Positions 46,500 through 57,364 of a stretch of 64,000 nucleotides of DNA are shown here, piece by piece (within the stretch, counting starts at the first letter, position 1; each line of letters starts with the position of its first letter). A program made the translations under genes and the position numbers. This DNA is from Massariosphaeria phaeospora (Eukaryota; Ascomycota; Dothideomycetes; Pleosporales), in NCBI GenBank assembly GCA_011032825.1, contig JAADJZ010000002.1, positions 1,302,001 to 1,366,000 on the forward strand, read 5' to 3'. Under the pieces are notes generated by a model. The model was not told the DNA's origin. It searched no databases and saw nothing but the letters and a program-made list of their open reading frames with translations.

Positions 46500-47240
46500 C
46501 AACCAGATCCTCCCACAGCGCATACAAAGTTTTACAACGGCTCAAAGATGCGCCCCACGCAATTGCCCTTGCCTGGCTCACCAGAAGACCTCGCCGGCGC
46601 TTCTCGGGGGCTGGCTGACTCAGGGGCCAGCTCCCGGGGCAGTCGCGCGCCGCGACGACGACGCCCGGGACACGCATCGCGCAGCGCCTACAAACCCTTA
46701 CAACGTCTCAAAGACACGCCCCAAGCAAATTATCACGGTCTACTCACTCTACCGACCTCGTCGGCGCTCCTCGGGGGCTGGCACTCAGGGGCCAGCTCAT
46801 CGGGCCGCGACGACGACGCCAGGAACATGCATCGCGCGGCGCCTACAAACTCTTACAACGTTTCAAAGACACGCGCCATGCAGTTTTTCGCTGTCTACTC
46901 ACTCTGCCGAGCATTCTCGGGGTTGGGGATGGATCGCGCAATCGCGCCCGCCGCGATGGCGAGCTCGCGGACCGCGCGCACAACTTTGCAATGGCTCAAA
47001 TATACACCTCGCGCAGTTCCACCGCTCATACATACTTTGGAAAGCTCAGCGGAGCTTGTCGGGACTCGCGGAAGGGGTTCTACCCCAGATACGGTCGCGC
47101 CCATACATCACAATTGATACCTCCAGAACTTCGCGAAGCGCTCACAGAGTCTCTCTACGGCGGAATACACACCTCACACCATTCTTACGATCTCGTCCTG
47201 CTCGGCATTCGGCGGAGCGATTCAGGGGCGAGCCCTTTGC
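46500..47240. repeat. degenerate GC-rich satellite-like array, units about 135-165 bp
   Basis: Units start at about 46519, 46684, 46840 and 46975, with a weak fifth from about 47140. The shared core is CGCCTACAAA-CTTACAACG-CTCAAAGACACGC, then GACCTCGTCGGCGCTCCTCG, GGGGCTGG-CACTCAGGGGCCAGC and CGCGACGACGACGCC. Divergence increases to the right. The open frame at 46548-47117 follows from the GC-rich repeat and is probably not a gene. Confidence 0.75.
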
Positions 47241-50200
47241 CACGATACCGCCTCGACGAAAGCCGGCGCGACGAACGGAATCGGTGCATACCAGCGGCTC
47301 GCTGGGCTCAACAATCCAAGTTCCCCTCGCTCTGTCTAATCTGAGGGGTTAGCATGGCATTTTTGGGTGCAGGACAAAGCGGTCAGGTACAGCGCCGTAA
47401 CCACAGATTCGCAGAACACACTCATGGGCTCGCAACGGCGTGTAGACACATGCGATGTTTCCGGTCCGAGTACACCAGCGCACCCCTCGGAGCCTTCTCG
47501 GGGTGGCCAAATTCTACAACAATTCAGCACAATGCCGCGCATAGAACAAAGGAGGTATTAGGCGATTGTATGGGGGTTCCGATTGACCACGACATTATAA
47601 TCACACAAGGGACACGATAACTATTTTCAGAAAGCGAGGTTGGGGAATGCATCATGCTCGGGATGCACGAGAAGCCCTCCTACCCCGCAGGGATTGTCGG
47701 AGCGACCACCACGACCACAGGCACCACGGAAACGAGACTTTGTTCTACACCTGCAGCCCCACAAACATTGATCGCTATCTACATGAGACATTAATCATCC
47801 TCGTCTCGAGAAGCAGCCCTCCCAATGACATGCATGCTTCCAGCGCATACGTACAAACAATCACACGACGACAACGACAAGAGCCATCGCTGCAGCTCTC
47901 GGTCTTTCAGAGATTGACAGCTATTACATACCCATACAAGATGGTACGAGTTTCCCCATTGCTTGGTTCGACAGGGCGATGTGGAGACGCCAACACGTCA
48001 GTGACATGCGATTGGTGTGCTGCGAATGCGGGCTGGGGGACATTGGCATATTTTCCGCTTGAGGCAATTGCAACTGTACGCTAGGCATATGCGAGCAGAT
48101 GTTATCCCGACTTCGCCTCCATCGAAATCGCACCACTTTCCTTTCGTACGGACGGAACACCGAATAAGTAGAATAGTCATCGCGTCGCAGTTGCTATGAC
48201 TGGCCTGGCTGGACCCCGGACGAGTGCACTCAATGGCAGATCTGCGAAAGGAGGGCTGCGGATTGGCTTCCCTCCGGACCACCCCTGCTCCCGCATTCAA
48301 TCGATGGTTCGACACGCAACATCCCCATGGCTGTGCCCTCTGAACAACAGACTGCAACATCCGATGAAGGAAATGTCGGACGTACGAGCTCTATCCTAGA
48401 TAGTGAATCCGTATCCCACCTCAAGTTGCTGACTCATACATTTTAGCTGGGACGAGAGTTCCATCGCACTCATGTGAACTATCGCACTTAAAAACTCTGC
48501 TAGTCATCAGCTCAACCATCGATACCCTTCACGATGATTCTCGCCGACACCTTTCTCAGCCCTCGATTTCCCCCATCGAAGTCCGTCGCGATGCACGACT
48601 TTCATGGCCAGCCATACACCAGATGTTGATCCAATAGACCGCGGACTCGTATTCCCAATTCCACCAGAGCCAACTTGCAACATCCGTAATAACACTCGAC
48701 GACGATTAAACGCGGTATCTCGAAGTCAGACGAAGATTAATTCATCGTTGGCACCGAGGCTTTGTCCCGAATCCGGATGAAATAGCGCCTTTTGGTGAGC
48801 GTTGTGCGGACACAATGAGAAAACAGAACTCGACTGGATGTGCATCCGTTTCTCCCGAGTTCACGTTCGTCCGACCACTTTCAGCCAAGCGGTTTGCTTC
48901 CGCAATACGTGTGGTGGTCAATACATTTCGCATTCTCGGACTTCCAGCGACTTTTGACTTCCAGCGAATTATCTCCTTCGCTTTCTTCTTCGGGAACCCG
49001 GCACAGCTTCGGTATTCCGAGTCAGAAGCTCGCCGCTGTGGAGAAGCTCATGGTCACATGACTAAACTTGTCCATCGGCTATCGCTACGTAGGACCAAAG
49101 CTGGCGATGTGCCAACGCTTGACATGAACGTGCGTCCCTCCATGCTCGCACCAAGTCGCGAGTTCTATTCCATGCGGATCTACATTACAGGCTCGCTGGA
49201 AGCAGGCGTATGGGTCTGCAGCGAGTGTAGGTCTTCGTAATTCACAGTGCAATTCATCTGATGTTCTGGGGGTGCGGTGAGCCCACGACCGTTCATGTCA
49301 AGCGCTGCCGTGTGCTGCTGGTGTTGAACATAATGCGGTGCACAGTAGGCGCCATGAACCCATGTGTAGCTTCCAGGCTGTATACAGGACTTTCAGCGGC
49401 GTGATTACTTGAACAGTAGAAGTCGAGAACGCATAAAGCCCAAGTGGATTGCTATACGAATGTCGGTGAGACCGCGGGTAAGCTGTTGACTTCTGTAGAT
49501 GCAATTAAAACCACCTGCTAAACAAGCACTTATCTATTGCCTCTATTGCTTCATGAATTCTGCTTACACATGCATTGATCCTTTGCGATAGATCGGTGTT
49601 ATTCGATTTTGTCAGTACTACTTAGAAGAAATTTATCCTACATCCCCAAAATAAAATCTATGAGACTATCCAATGCTTGCAAGCATGCCCGTAGCCGTAT
49701 CTATCGTGATGTAGAAAGATAATGCTATTGCTGTTAACATCTGTTTCAAACCTCGCCCGGGACGAATGGACTCCCAAGCTTTTGGTTAGTAAGCGCTGAG
49801 TTAGAGTCACATGATTATCAACCTTCCCAGATTTCTTGCCTCGCGAAAACATTGACAGTGACGCCATATGACGGTACCCCGCACTTTCGGCACAGTCCGG
49901 GTTCCTCCGGTTCTACTCTGTCCCTGGCCGCAAAAATGCCTCGCCTATGCTTGCCGCGTTGGGCGCTCGCAATGCATGCGGCAAGAATAGGCGCATCGAC
50001 AGATTCCGTCGATCTCCAAAGTCTTGAGTCTCGATATTCCGATTCCTCCGTTTTTCGCAATCTTTGACGTCTATGGTTGAACTTATATTTATTAGCGTTG
50101 CGTGCTATCATGCGATTGACTCTACATGTTTCTGAATTGTGATTTCTGAAGAGCAGATTTGGCGTCGTGTATCTGCATTTCAGCTCCGAGACAGGAGTGT

Positions 50201-51133
50201 TATGCGGCATGATTATGGAGGTTTGAGCGGATTAGTCGTAGAGGATTGCAGAGATGCTTCTGGATTTACTCGTTATTTTTTCATGCTACGTTATTATAGT
50301 TAAATGTGCACACAAGACAAGGCCATTAGTCAGTTCTAGGGTGTTGATAGGGATGATATATTATTTGGAATTTGTTACTACAATAATATCTAAGACGAAA
50401 ATGTCGCCGACGAGCATGAGAACGTGTACTAAGTCCCTGGGTTCCAGATCTTGGTCATGGTATCTCGACTAGATGTATTACTGGGAAAGGCGTCCTCGCA
50501 ACTGGACGACGCGAAAGTTGAATACCATAAAATTTCGTTCCGGGCGTCACTGTTTGGTCTTGTGGAGGGCGAACGTGGCGTCGGGAGAACTTCCATCTGT
50601 ACTGCTAGATTGTGGGCTGGGAAGATTCGCGAAGGCATCGTAGTTTTTCTTTTCACAGTTTGTGTTGAATGGACTCTACAGCTAGCTGATGATAGGATCA
50701 ACACGTTATAGGCAAGCAGTAGAGGTTTGTACAGTGTACACAGCGTACAGAAAAAAAGAGTTAATACAATAGTATTCTTAGTGTTGCATACTTTCTATCT
50801 ACGTATAGATAGGACAGAAGACTCTGCAGCTGCGCATAGGCATTACGTAAGGTAAGCTTACATAACCCGCGACCGCACAGAGTCTCAACCGTACTAGGTA
50901 CGGACAGTTTGATATATTTATCGAATGGTGGTAATGTTCTTCAGATTTCGAGATTTTTGAGAGATGGGTCCGGTGCAGCCAGGGATCTTCAGAGGCAGAG
51001 GTAGAAATAAATGACGGGATAGGGTCTTGGATGCATTTTGGCAGAGAAAGAGAAGAGCAAGAGGGTGGCACTTGTTTCGAGTCCACGGGATCCCAAGAGT
51101 AAGGTGAGGAACGTCCATCTAGCTGGTTGGTGC
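47241..51133. other. gene-poor region, no convincing gene
   Basis: Short frames on both strands without motifs. AT-rich stretches occur at about 49600-49740 and 50250-50410. Nothing is recognised as a transposon, RNA gene or repeat. Confidence 0.4.
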
Positions 51134-51964
51134 TTAAGTTGAGAGGTTCGCGAGAGCATTGAGAAACTCTGGTCCGACCCTTTCGCGAGCCTTCTTTACC
51201 AAGTCACTATATAACTTTTCTCGCTCCTCATCTTTCAGCTGGAGGATGTTTCCCCATGTGATGTCCTGGGATTTCCACTCCTCGACGACACTGTCTACCA
51301 CGTTCTCTACGGCAGCCCGGAGGAGTGGCAATCGGCGGTCTTCTTCTTCCAGTTCTTTGTCTGGGTTGGACGAGAGGGGCGGAAGATAGATATCGCCGGT
51401 TAGCAACTCGTTATACGTATTTTTAGTATATAGCCAGTCCTTCAAGCCGAACTGCTGGCGGGCGACGTCTACCACAAAGCTCTCTTCGTTGAACTCTAGA
51501 ATGAGATAGTCGTGGGCCATTACAGGGATTTTGACCTTGGGATCACGAGCAGAAGGGATGAATATGAGGTCAGGCTTCTTGACGACCTTCCGCCGCCATT
51601 GTACTGGCACAGGCTGATCATACGTTGATGCCAGGATCTTGGTCAAGATCGGGCGTAGTATGTATGCAGCTTTCGAGCACGTCCGGTACGTCAAGGCTCC
51701 TTCCCATACGCGTTGCTCTACACCGGCTTCATCGAGAGGTGTTGTGAGGTCGTCATTCCCGTATACGATCTCGTAGAACTCGGTGGGGTCCATATCGACA
51801 TGATCATCCCAGGCCCTGTCCAAATTGAGATCATTGGGTTCATCAACTGGCTCGATGGCTACAATGGGATTTTGGGAGAGTTTGTTCAAAGTCTTTTGGA
51901 CCGTTAGCCAAAACTCTGTTGTCCATTCTAGCAGCTTCTCAACACTGACCATTGCTTTCGACAT
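51134..51964 (-). CDS. unknown protein, Cys-His-Asp motif family, member C (intact)
   Basis: Single exon, 276 aa, starting at the ATG at 51964 (MSKAMVSVEKLLEW); the longer frame upstream has only a TTG. The shared motif set is C96 (TYRTCSKAAYIL), H151 (MAHDYLILEF), and D166/Q171 in FVVDVARQQFG, followed by the aromatic DWLYTKNTY. It has no intron, unlike the other five members, and no zinc finger. The C-terminal third is acidic and helical (LEEEDRRLPLLRAAVENVVD). No signal peptide or membrane span is seen. Function is unknown. The Cys-His-Asp order would suit a papain-like or NlpC-like fold (inference). It lies 500 bp from member F, same strand. Confidence 0.75.
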   Translation of the reverse strand: MSKAMVSVEKLLEWTTEFWLTVQKTLNKLSQNPIVAIEPVDEPNDLNLDRAWDDHVDMDPTEFYEIVYGNDDLTTPLDEAGVEQRVWEGALTYRTCSKAAYILRPILTKILASTYDQPVPVQWRRKVVKKPDLIFIPSARDPKVKIPVMAHDYLILEFNEESFVVDVARQQFGLKDWLYTKNTYNELLTGDIYLPPLSSNPDKELEEEDRRLPLLRAAVENVVDSVVEEWKSQDITWGNILQLKDEEREKLYSDLVKKARERVGPEFLNALANLST

Positions 51965-52471
51965 TATTGCAACGGTTGAATGCAACAAATGTCGTCGAGA
52001 AAGATTATATGTTCGGGAGTTTCAGATAGACAGTCTCCAAGGCGTTGGGACTACGTTATCGATGCTCGTGGGTGATTGTGAACTGCTTAAGTGAAGGGTT
52101 ATATAGTTTCGATAGTCGGTTGAGGGAGTATATATATGAGAGGAAGAGAATGTGCATGCTGGTATAATGCATGCACAATATACGGCTCGGTGGAGGCCAT
52201 TGTAGTGATAGCTGGCGTAGGTTTCCCAGGGGAATGGGTGCCCTTTCTATATGCACAATGTTGTTTTGATTAAGGGGTGCAATCACTTTGGTTTTGCTTG
52301 CTGTCTCGTAATCGCAGATTGCATTAAGACAATGTCTTATCTACGGTCTTGATTGCTGTTTGTGTCCAATGTGGTAACTTGATTTGGATGCGCGGGCTTG
52401 TTTGTTCGCTTCGCGGCTCATCTCATCACGCTTCAGACGAAACCTCAAGCCATCTTCTAGTTCCTTCTCGC
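51965..52471. other. intergenic region between members C and F
   Basis: Promoter of member C and 3' flank of member F, both on the minus strand. Nothing else is recognised. Confidence 0.5.
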
Positions 52472-53427
52472 CTAATGTTTCCACCTGTAATGTGCCCCTC
52501 GGTATCCGCGCTTATAAACCCGTGTTTTTTCAATCTGATCCATGATTTGTGCGGCGAATCTGAGCTTGCGCTTGACAACTGTCCCCCGCTCCGCGTGTCC
52601 GGCTCGCACAAACGCCTGCCAATCGAAGCCGTCAAGAACTTGCCTGATCACTGCTCTACCGAACATCCAGTGTGTAGTTAGTCCCCCATCGCCTGCAATT
52701 ACGTCCTTGACGGGCCGAGTATCCCTTTCGCCTGAATCGACTACGTACAGGTTCTCACAGGGCCAAGTGCTGAACCACGCAGATGCAGGATGTCCCAGTT
52801 ATTGAAGCGTGAAATCGTTCGTAAACTGCGAGCGGTCGGCTCTGTCCGTGACAAGAAGGCAGGAGTGGTTCGGCGCAAAAATTTCTTCTTTGTCCCAGGC
52901 CAAGATAAACCGCGGACGCGGAACGATCCTTAGCCAGTCAACCGTGATGTCCTTATCTGGCTCATTTATTAGCTCTATTCCACGGTAGAGTTCGAGATAA
53001 CTTCGTACCCTGTAGCGCTTTCCGGGCTTCTTCAAGTGTTACAGCGACACTGAAGTCACAAAGGAACAAACTTGGATATGCGCGTTGTAGCTTACCGCCA
53101 GCAAGAGGGGGTAAGAGGTCGGGGTGGTCGTTACGTAGAAACCGTACGGGTTCTGCCGTGTCGTATTTCCATATCTCTGGAACGTGACAAAGGTCCACTC
53201 GTTCTTCCGGCCTCGGTCTGACACTCATTAGTAAAAGACCGCCAAATTCGACTCCAACTCAATGGATCGATCCATGCGACGGGATATGGTGCTAATATGG
53301 AGAGTTCTTACATCTTCGTGAAGCGGGAGACCCGAGCGTTGGTATCGCGTTCTACTAAAAGGTTGAATAGGTCGCGGATCAAGCTGAGTTTCAGCTCAAT
53401 CGCCTGCGCTCGGGGCGACTGGCTCAT
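52472..53427 (-). pseudogene. Cys-His-Asp motif family, member F; single nonsense codon in the motif
   Basis: Three exons: 53427-53312, 53217-53009 and 52956-52472. The splice sites are good: GTAAGA, branch TACTAAT, CAG for the first intron; GTACGA, branch GCTAATA, CAG for the second, which is 52 bp. Together they hold 270 codons in one frame. The start is ATG at 53427 (MSQSPRAQAIELKLSLIR). C92 (FLCDFSVAVT), H139 (PNHSCLLV) and D156 (NDFTLQ) match the family, and WLRIVPRPRF before the His matches WLAIIPRPRF of member A. Codon 161, where all other members have the motif Gln, is TAA (52799-52801). CAA-to-TAA is one C-to-T change. The frame stays open beyond it (LGHPASAWFSTW) to TAG at 52472. 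The second intron is phase 1, 17 codons after the Cys. Confidence 0.72.
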
Positions 53428-53726
53428 AGTGCCGACTTTGCTGGTGTTTTTCGTGAAGCGGGGTGGGGTGGTGGTGGTGAAGAACCTCCTTGGGCCCCGG
53501 GGTGATATTTTGTTCGGTCTTGGCGCGACGACTTCCCGAAGGACCGCACACGAAAACTGCCTAAGCACCGTGCCGCATCCCCACCGGGAATCAAAAACAG
53601 GCCCAGCATCATACCTGATCTGAATCGGAGCAGTACACGACTTTTCCTTCTCGGGGCGACCAAACCCATCCAGAATCAGCCTTCCGCTGGGGCGTAAACC
53701 CCAGTCGACTGAGTCCCATCGCCTTC
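53428..53726. promoter_or_regulatory. short divergent intergenic region
   Basis: The 299 bp between divergent starts (53427 minus, 53727 plus) should contain both promoters. No clear box is seen. Confidence 0.4.
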
Positions 53727-54521
53727 ATGCCTGAGATACCTGATGCCGTAGCCATCACAACGGCGCCACTTGCACATCGGCAACAGTACCGAAAGGCTAT
53801 GGCAAGCGATATACTGAGCAGGGAAAGCTTGTTCGCGAGTCAGTCTTCCATATATCTTCTTCAAGAGTCCGGCGGCTACACCGTGCAGGCCAATCCAGCG
53901 GGAGGCCGCAAAGCAGCGCGCGATGCTCTTGAGTTGGAGGTCCAGCGTCAGGAAACCCCAAGCTCCGGAAACCCTCTTCTCAGCGTTCCACTCTTTTGGA
54001 TTCACGACGGGGTCAGGGTGGAATGTGAAAGTACCAAAGTGGTTCACCGGTGGAGGAGTCATCCACTTCGAGTGGCTCAGCGGAACACCGACTTCTTCGA
54101 CTCCCTTGCCGACGAGCTTTGCAGCAGCGCCGACACTCAGCTTCTCTGCCAACTGCGCGAGTGGGCCAAGGGCGCAGCCAAGGATGCACCGCATCTTATA
54201 ATGGAGAATCCCGACACAATCCTGCTCCTCGGCCTCATCTTCTTGCCACACGAGCTCATCCGCATGATGATGGAGCTAGGAACGCATGATTGGACCCGAT
54301 GGGGCGATGTTCCGCTACAACGAGCAGTCCCGGACTGGGATCGAAGATCTGTGGGCCAAGAGGTGTATTTCAAGGTTGCCGAGGTTGGCAGGTATAATAT
54401 GCCGAGCTGGCTTTGGGACGACAAAGGACAGGAAGCGTTCAAGTGGGCGGCTTATCAGGACCTTAGAGAACATATCCACCGCGAAATCGTCGCCTCCCAA
54501 GAAGCTACGGTGGCTCATTAG
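53727..54521 (+). CDS. unknown protein, single exon
   Basis: 264 aa beginning MPEIPDAVAITTAPLAHRQQ. The first third is helical, followed by SVPLFWIHDGVRVECEST, a Cys pair region, a hydrophobic stretch ILLLGLIFLPHELIRMMMEL, and a C-terminal segment with YNMPSWLWDDKGQEAFKWAA. YNMPS also occurs in member A of the motif family (residues 115-119), which may be chance. No signal peptide and no recognised domain. Open and intact; divergent from member F. Confidence 0.6.
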   Translation: MPEIPDAVAITTAPLAHRQQYRKAMASDILSRESLFASQSSIYLLQESGGYTVQANPAGGRKAARDALELEVQRQETPSSGNPLLSVPLFWIHDGVRVECESTKVVHRWRSHPLRVAQRNTDFFDSLADELCSSADTQLLCQLREWAKGAAKDAPHLIMENPDTILLLGLIFLPHELIRMMMELGTHDWTRWGDVPLQRAVPDWDRRSVGQEVYFKVAEVGRYNMPSWLWDDKGQEAFKWAAYQDLREHIHREIVASQEATVAH

Positions 54522-55945
54522 CTAACCCCTTCCGTGTTCCTACCTTAACAAGACGTTGGGACTCCGAAAGCATTCTGATCGAGGTTATCAAGACAACAAT
54601 CACCGACTTATCAACACGGTTGCAGTCGCTACAGGGGGTTGTTCTCTGTGGGCTAAACAGGCGCTTTCTTTTCTGGACTATGACCTTTGCGTACTTCATT
54701 AAAAACTCCATCATAATTTTTCTCAGCGGGAGAGCAGGTTAGAGGAGTTTGATTTGACACAAGTACAAGGATACATGTTTCTACATTTGCCCCCATATCA
54801 AGACAAGCTAGAATCATGGGCTGGCAGACGACTTAGATGTTCAATACAATAAATAACGATATAAAATCAAGTATCGTGTGCATAGCTAGTGCAATAGAGG
54901 TTTGGGAGAATGAGAAGGCCTACCAGCTTGAACGTTGATGATCGCTCTTTTTCTCTGGCCGATTACAGCGCCGTCATCACAGTGTTGCCCCGATATAATT
55001 CTCCCTTGAATTCCTTTTCTAGCTCAGAGCTCTCGAGTGAGTTCGTGCGGCAGACCGCCGGGTGAACTGGGGGGGTAGTTATCTTCGTCTTCCTCACTCC
55101 ATATCACCAAATCAGCCAGCCCAAACTTGCCGTGAATGGCGTGGTGTATGCCACTTTTCTATCCGGCCTTATTTTCTTTGTCCGTTTACCGGAATAACCA
55201 CAATGGCGGCTCGTTGCTTCCAGTCATGGTTACTTGTATATCGTTTCGTGAAGACTATCGTTCGACGCAAGAAGTGGCCTATAACTGCATTATGTAGCTA
55301 ATTATGCGAGTGGATGTGGCGAAGCCGGGTGAACTTAAGCTTACAAGAGTATCTAGGTTCGACTTACTAGCTGCATAGACAGGGTACTCCAGATATTCTA
55401 CAGCGAACAAGTTTGCGTGCAAATGAGACTCAGTTTAGTCAGAGTTCCGAGTGCTCAACGCTGATCCAATGGCCACGGTCGCGAACTTACTATTAGACCA
55501 AGGAGGGGGATGATATCTCGTTCCGCTACATGCAATTTCGACGTTCCTAGTGCGAGTACGCCTCAACACACTATTAGTCACTCTAATCGATAGGGCTTTG
55601 GATGCTTAGTCAGAATCACATACGTTTCCAGAAGGAAAGCCTTAGCACCAGGTAAAGAGTAAGAAATCAAACATCCAGTCATAGAGAGTATCGAAGGTTC
55701 TAGCTGGATTCAAGAGATTGAATTCAGTCATGCGTGCAAGTTATCACGGTATCAACCACATAAGGTGATACGTTGACCGAAGAAGAATTAATGCCATGCC
55801 GAGAGTCCAAATACGCTGTTCCAAGCAAGAGGTTGGAGACAAAAACGTCATCCGGCTCGAAATGCCCTCAGCCGTAGCTGCTCACAAAGGAAATTCGGTA
55901 AGATCGTCCATCATGGAAAGAGGTTGCTACCACGAGGTTAGCCTG
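54522..55945. other. gene-poor region, no convincing gene
   Basis: AT-rich DNA (notably 54700-54880) with short frames and no motif. No RNA gene or repeat is recognised. Confidence 0.45.
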
Positions 55946-57364
55946 TCAACTACTGCTACTATGGGATTTTATGCTTACTGATGTGGGTGTACCGCTGCTA
56001 GGCATTGCATTGCGACGCTCTGCACGTTCGTCGTCGGTCCAGTCCACTCCCGTCTTCACATTCGCGAAACGGAGATTGACGAACCAGAACGGGTTGACAA
56101 AGGACGTGTAGTAGGTGTCGAGAGCACAGTTCAAACCTACGCTGAACTTATATTTATCCCAAGAAGCCTCCATGCATTTGGATTTGGAGAAAGTGCAGAT
56201 CGAGAAGTAGCCAGCCGGATTACTTTGATCATGGCCACTTCGTCCCGTTCGTAGTTGGTCGAAGTGCACCGACTGTAGTCTTGGGAGCTGGAGGAGTTTT
56301 CGGAAAATCGGAGGCCAGGACTCCTTGGGGGCCAAGCAAGTGACAATCCGGATAGAGTTCAAGGTATTCCGGCGGGCTTCCAGAAATCCGCACAACGGCA
56401 ACCCTCAGAGGCGCACATTGGTAAGTGCTAAGGATCGTATATGAGGTGCCCATTGATGATTGCGAAACTTGGGTGTCATATACTCATCCACATTGCGGTA
56501 ATTATTTTGCGCCATCACAAGGCTCAGATCCTGGAGATTGGTGCACTGAGCGACTTGATCCAGTACGATTCGTTCCTCACTTCTGGGGTCTTGTGGATAC
56601 CATTTGAGGTGCAACTCCAGATCAACCGGCAAGTGCCTGATCCTCTGGAACCATGTCATGTCCTCTTGGTCCGCTTGAAAAGTCGCTCTTCGCGATGTGG
56701 TTTGGAAGGTAATTTTCAACCTCGCTTGGCGGGGAAGAAGTTGTTTGTAGGCGTCAATCATGGCGTGCAGATACCCAGACTTGTTTGTCGGTTGTTTCGG
56801 CAAAACACAATTGCCGACACAGGAAGTATGAACAAGATGCTGGACATCGTTGAGCGTGACATTGTTGCGGGGGTCGTATGTTTGGGAGCGGTACTGCGAT
56901 GTCTTAATGACGATGTTTTGTAGGTTCGGAAATTTCTTCAGAAGAGGGAGAATCGTTGCAGCGTCTGTCTTGATCTGATCGGGCCATTGCTGAATCCATG
57001 TCTTGCGCTCCGCATCATCCATAGTGCTCAGGCTCCCATCACAAAGGCCGGTGGGGGAGAACTTGTCACCGTTCGGTTGGACGACGCTATTTGGCCCAAG
57101 AACGAACTCGATGGTGTTGACAGCGGCGGCGATGTGCTCGTACTTTTGTGTCGTCATTTCCGCCAGGTCACGCAAAGTGTGAAGGGTGCGGAAGACCTTG
57201 ATGTGTTTTAAACCCCTCTCTTCAAATTGCATAGCGGCAGCACGTTCGAGTCTGCGAGAGCAGCTGCGGACACTCTTCACGTCTTGCAGACTGACGAGAG
57301 TGAGGACTTCATTGAAGAGCTCATTCGGGAGTGATTCCATCGTGGGCCTGTTGGTAGCTGTCAT
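55946..57364 (-). pseudogene. F-box protein with an in-frame TGA
   Basis: The start MTATNRPTMESLPNELFNEV begins an F-box (residues about 9-45: LPNELFNEVLTLVSLQDVKSV then SCSRRLE), the Skp1-binding part of SCF ubiquitin ligases. A long C-terminal region without recognisable repeats follows. At 56405-56407 a TGA follows LALTNVRL, but the same frame continues for another 150 codons (LPLCGFLEARRNTLNSIRIV) to 55946. A C-to-T change of a CGA Arg codon would explain it. If the stop is real, the truncated product is 319 aa; the uninterrupted frame is 472 codons. A sequencing error or a suppressed stop cannot be excluded. Confidence 0.7.

Noticed and set aside
46548..47117. 189-codon frame across the GC-rich array
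   Set aside because: Its openness follows from the GC-rich tandem repeat; unit lengths are not multiples of three, so a repeat protein is not encoded.
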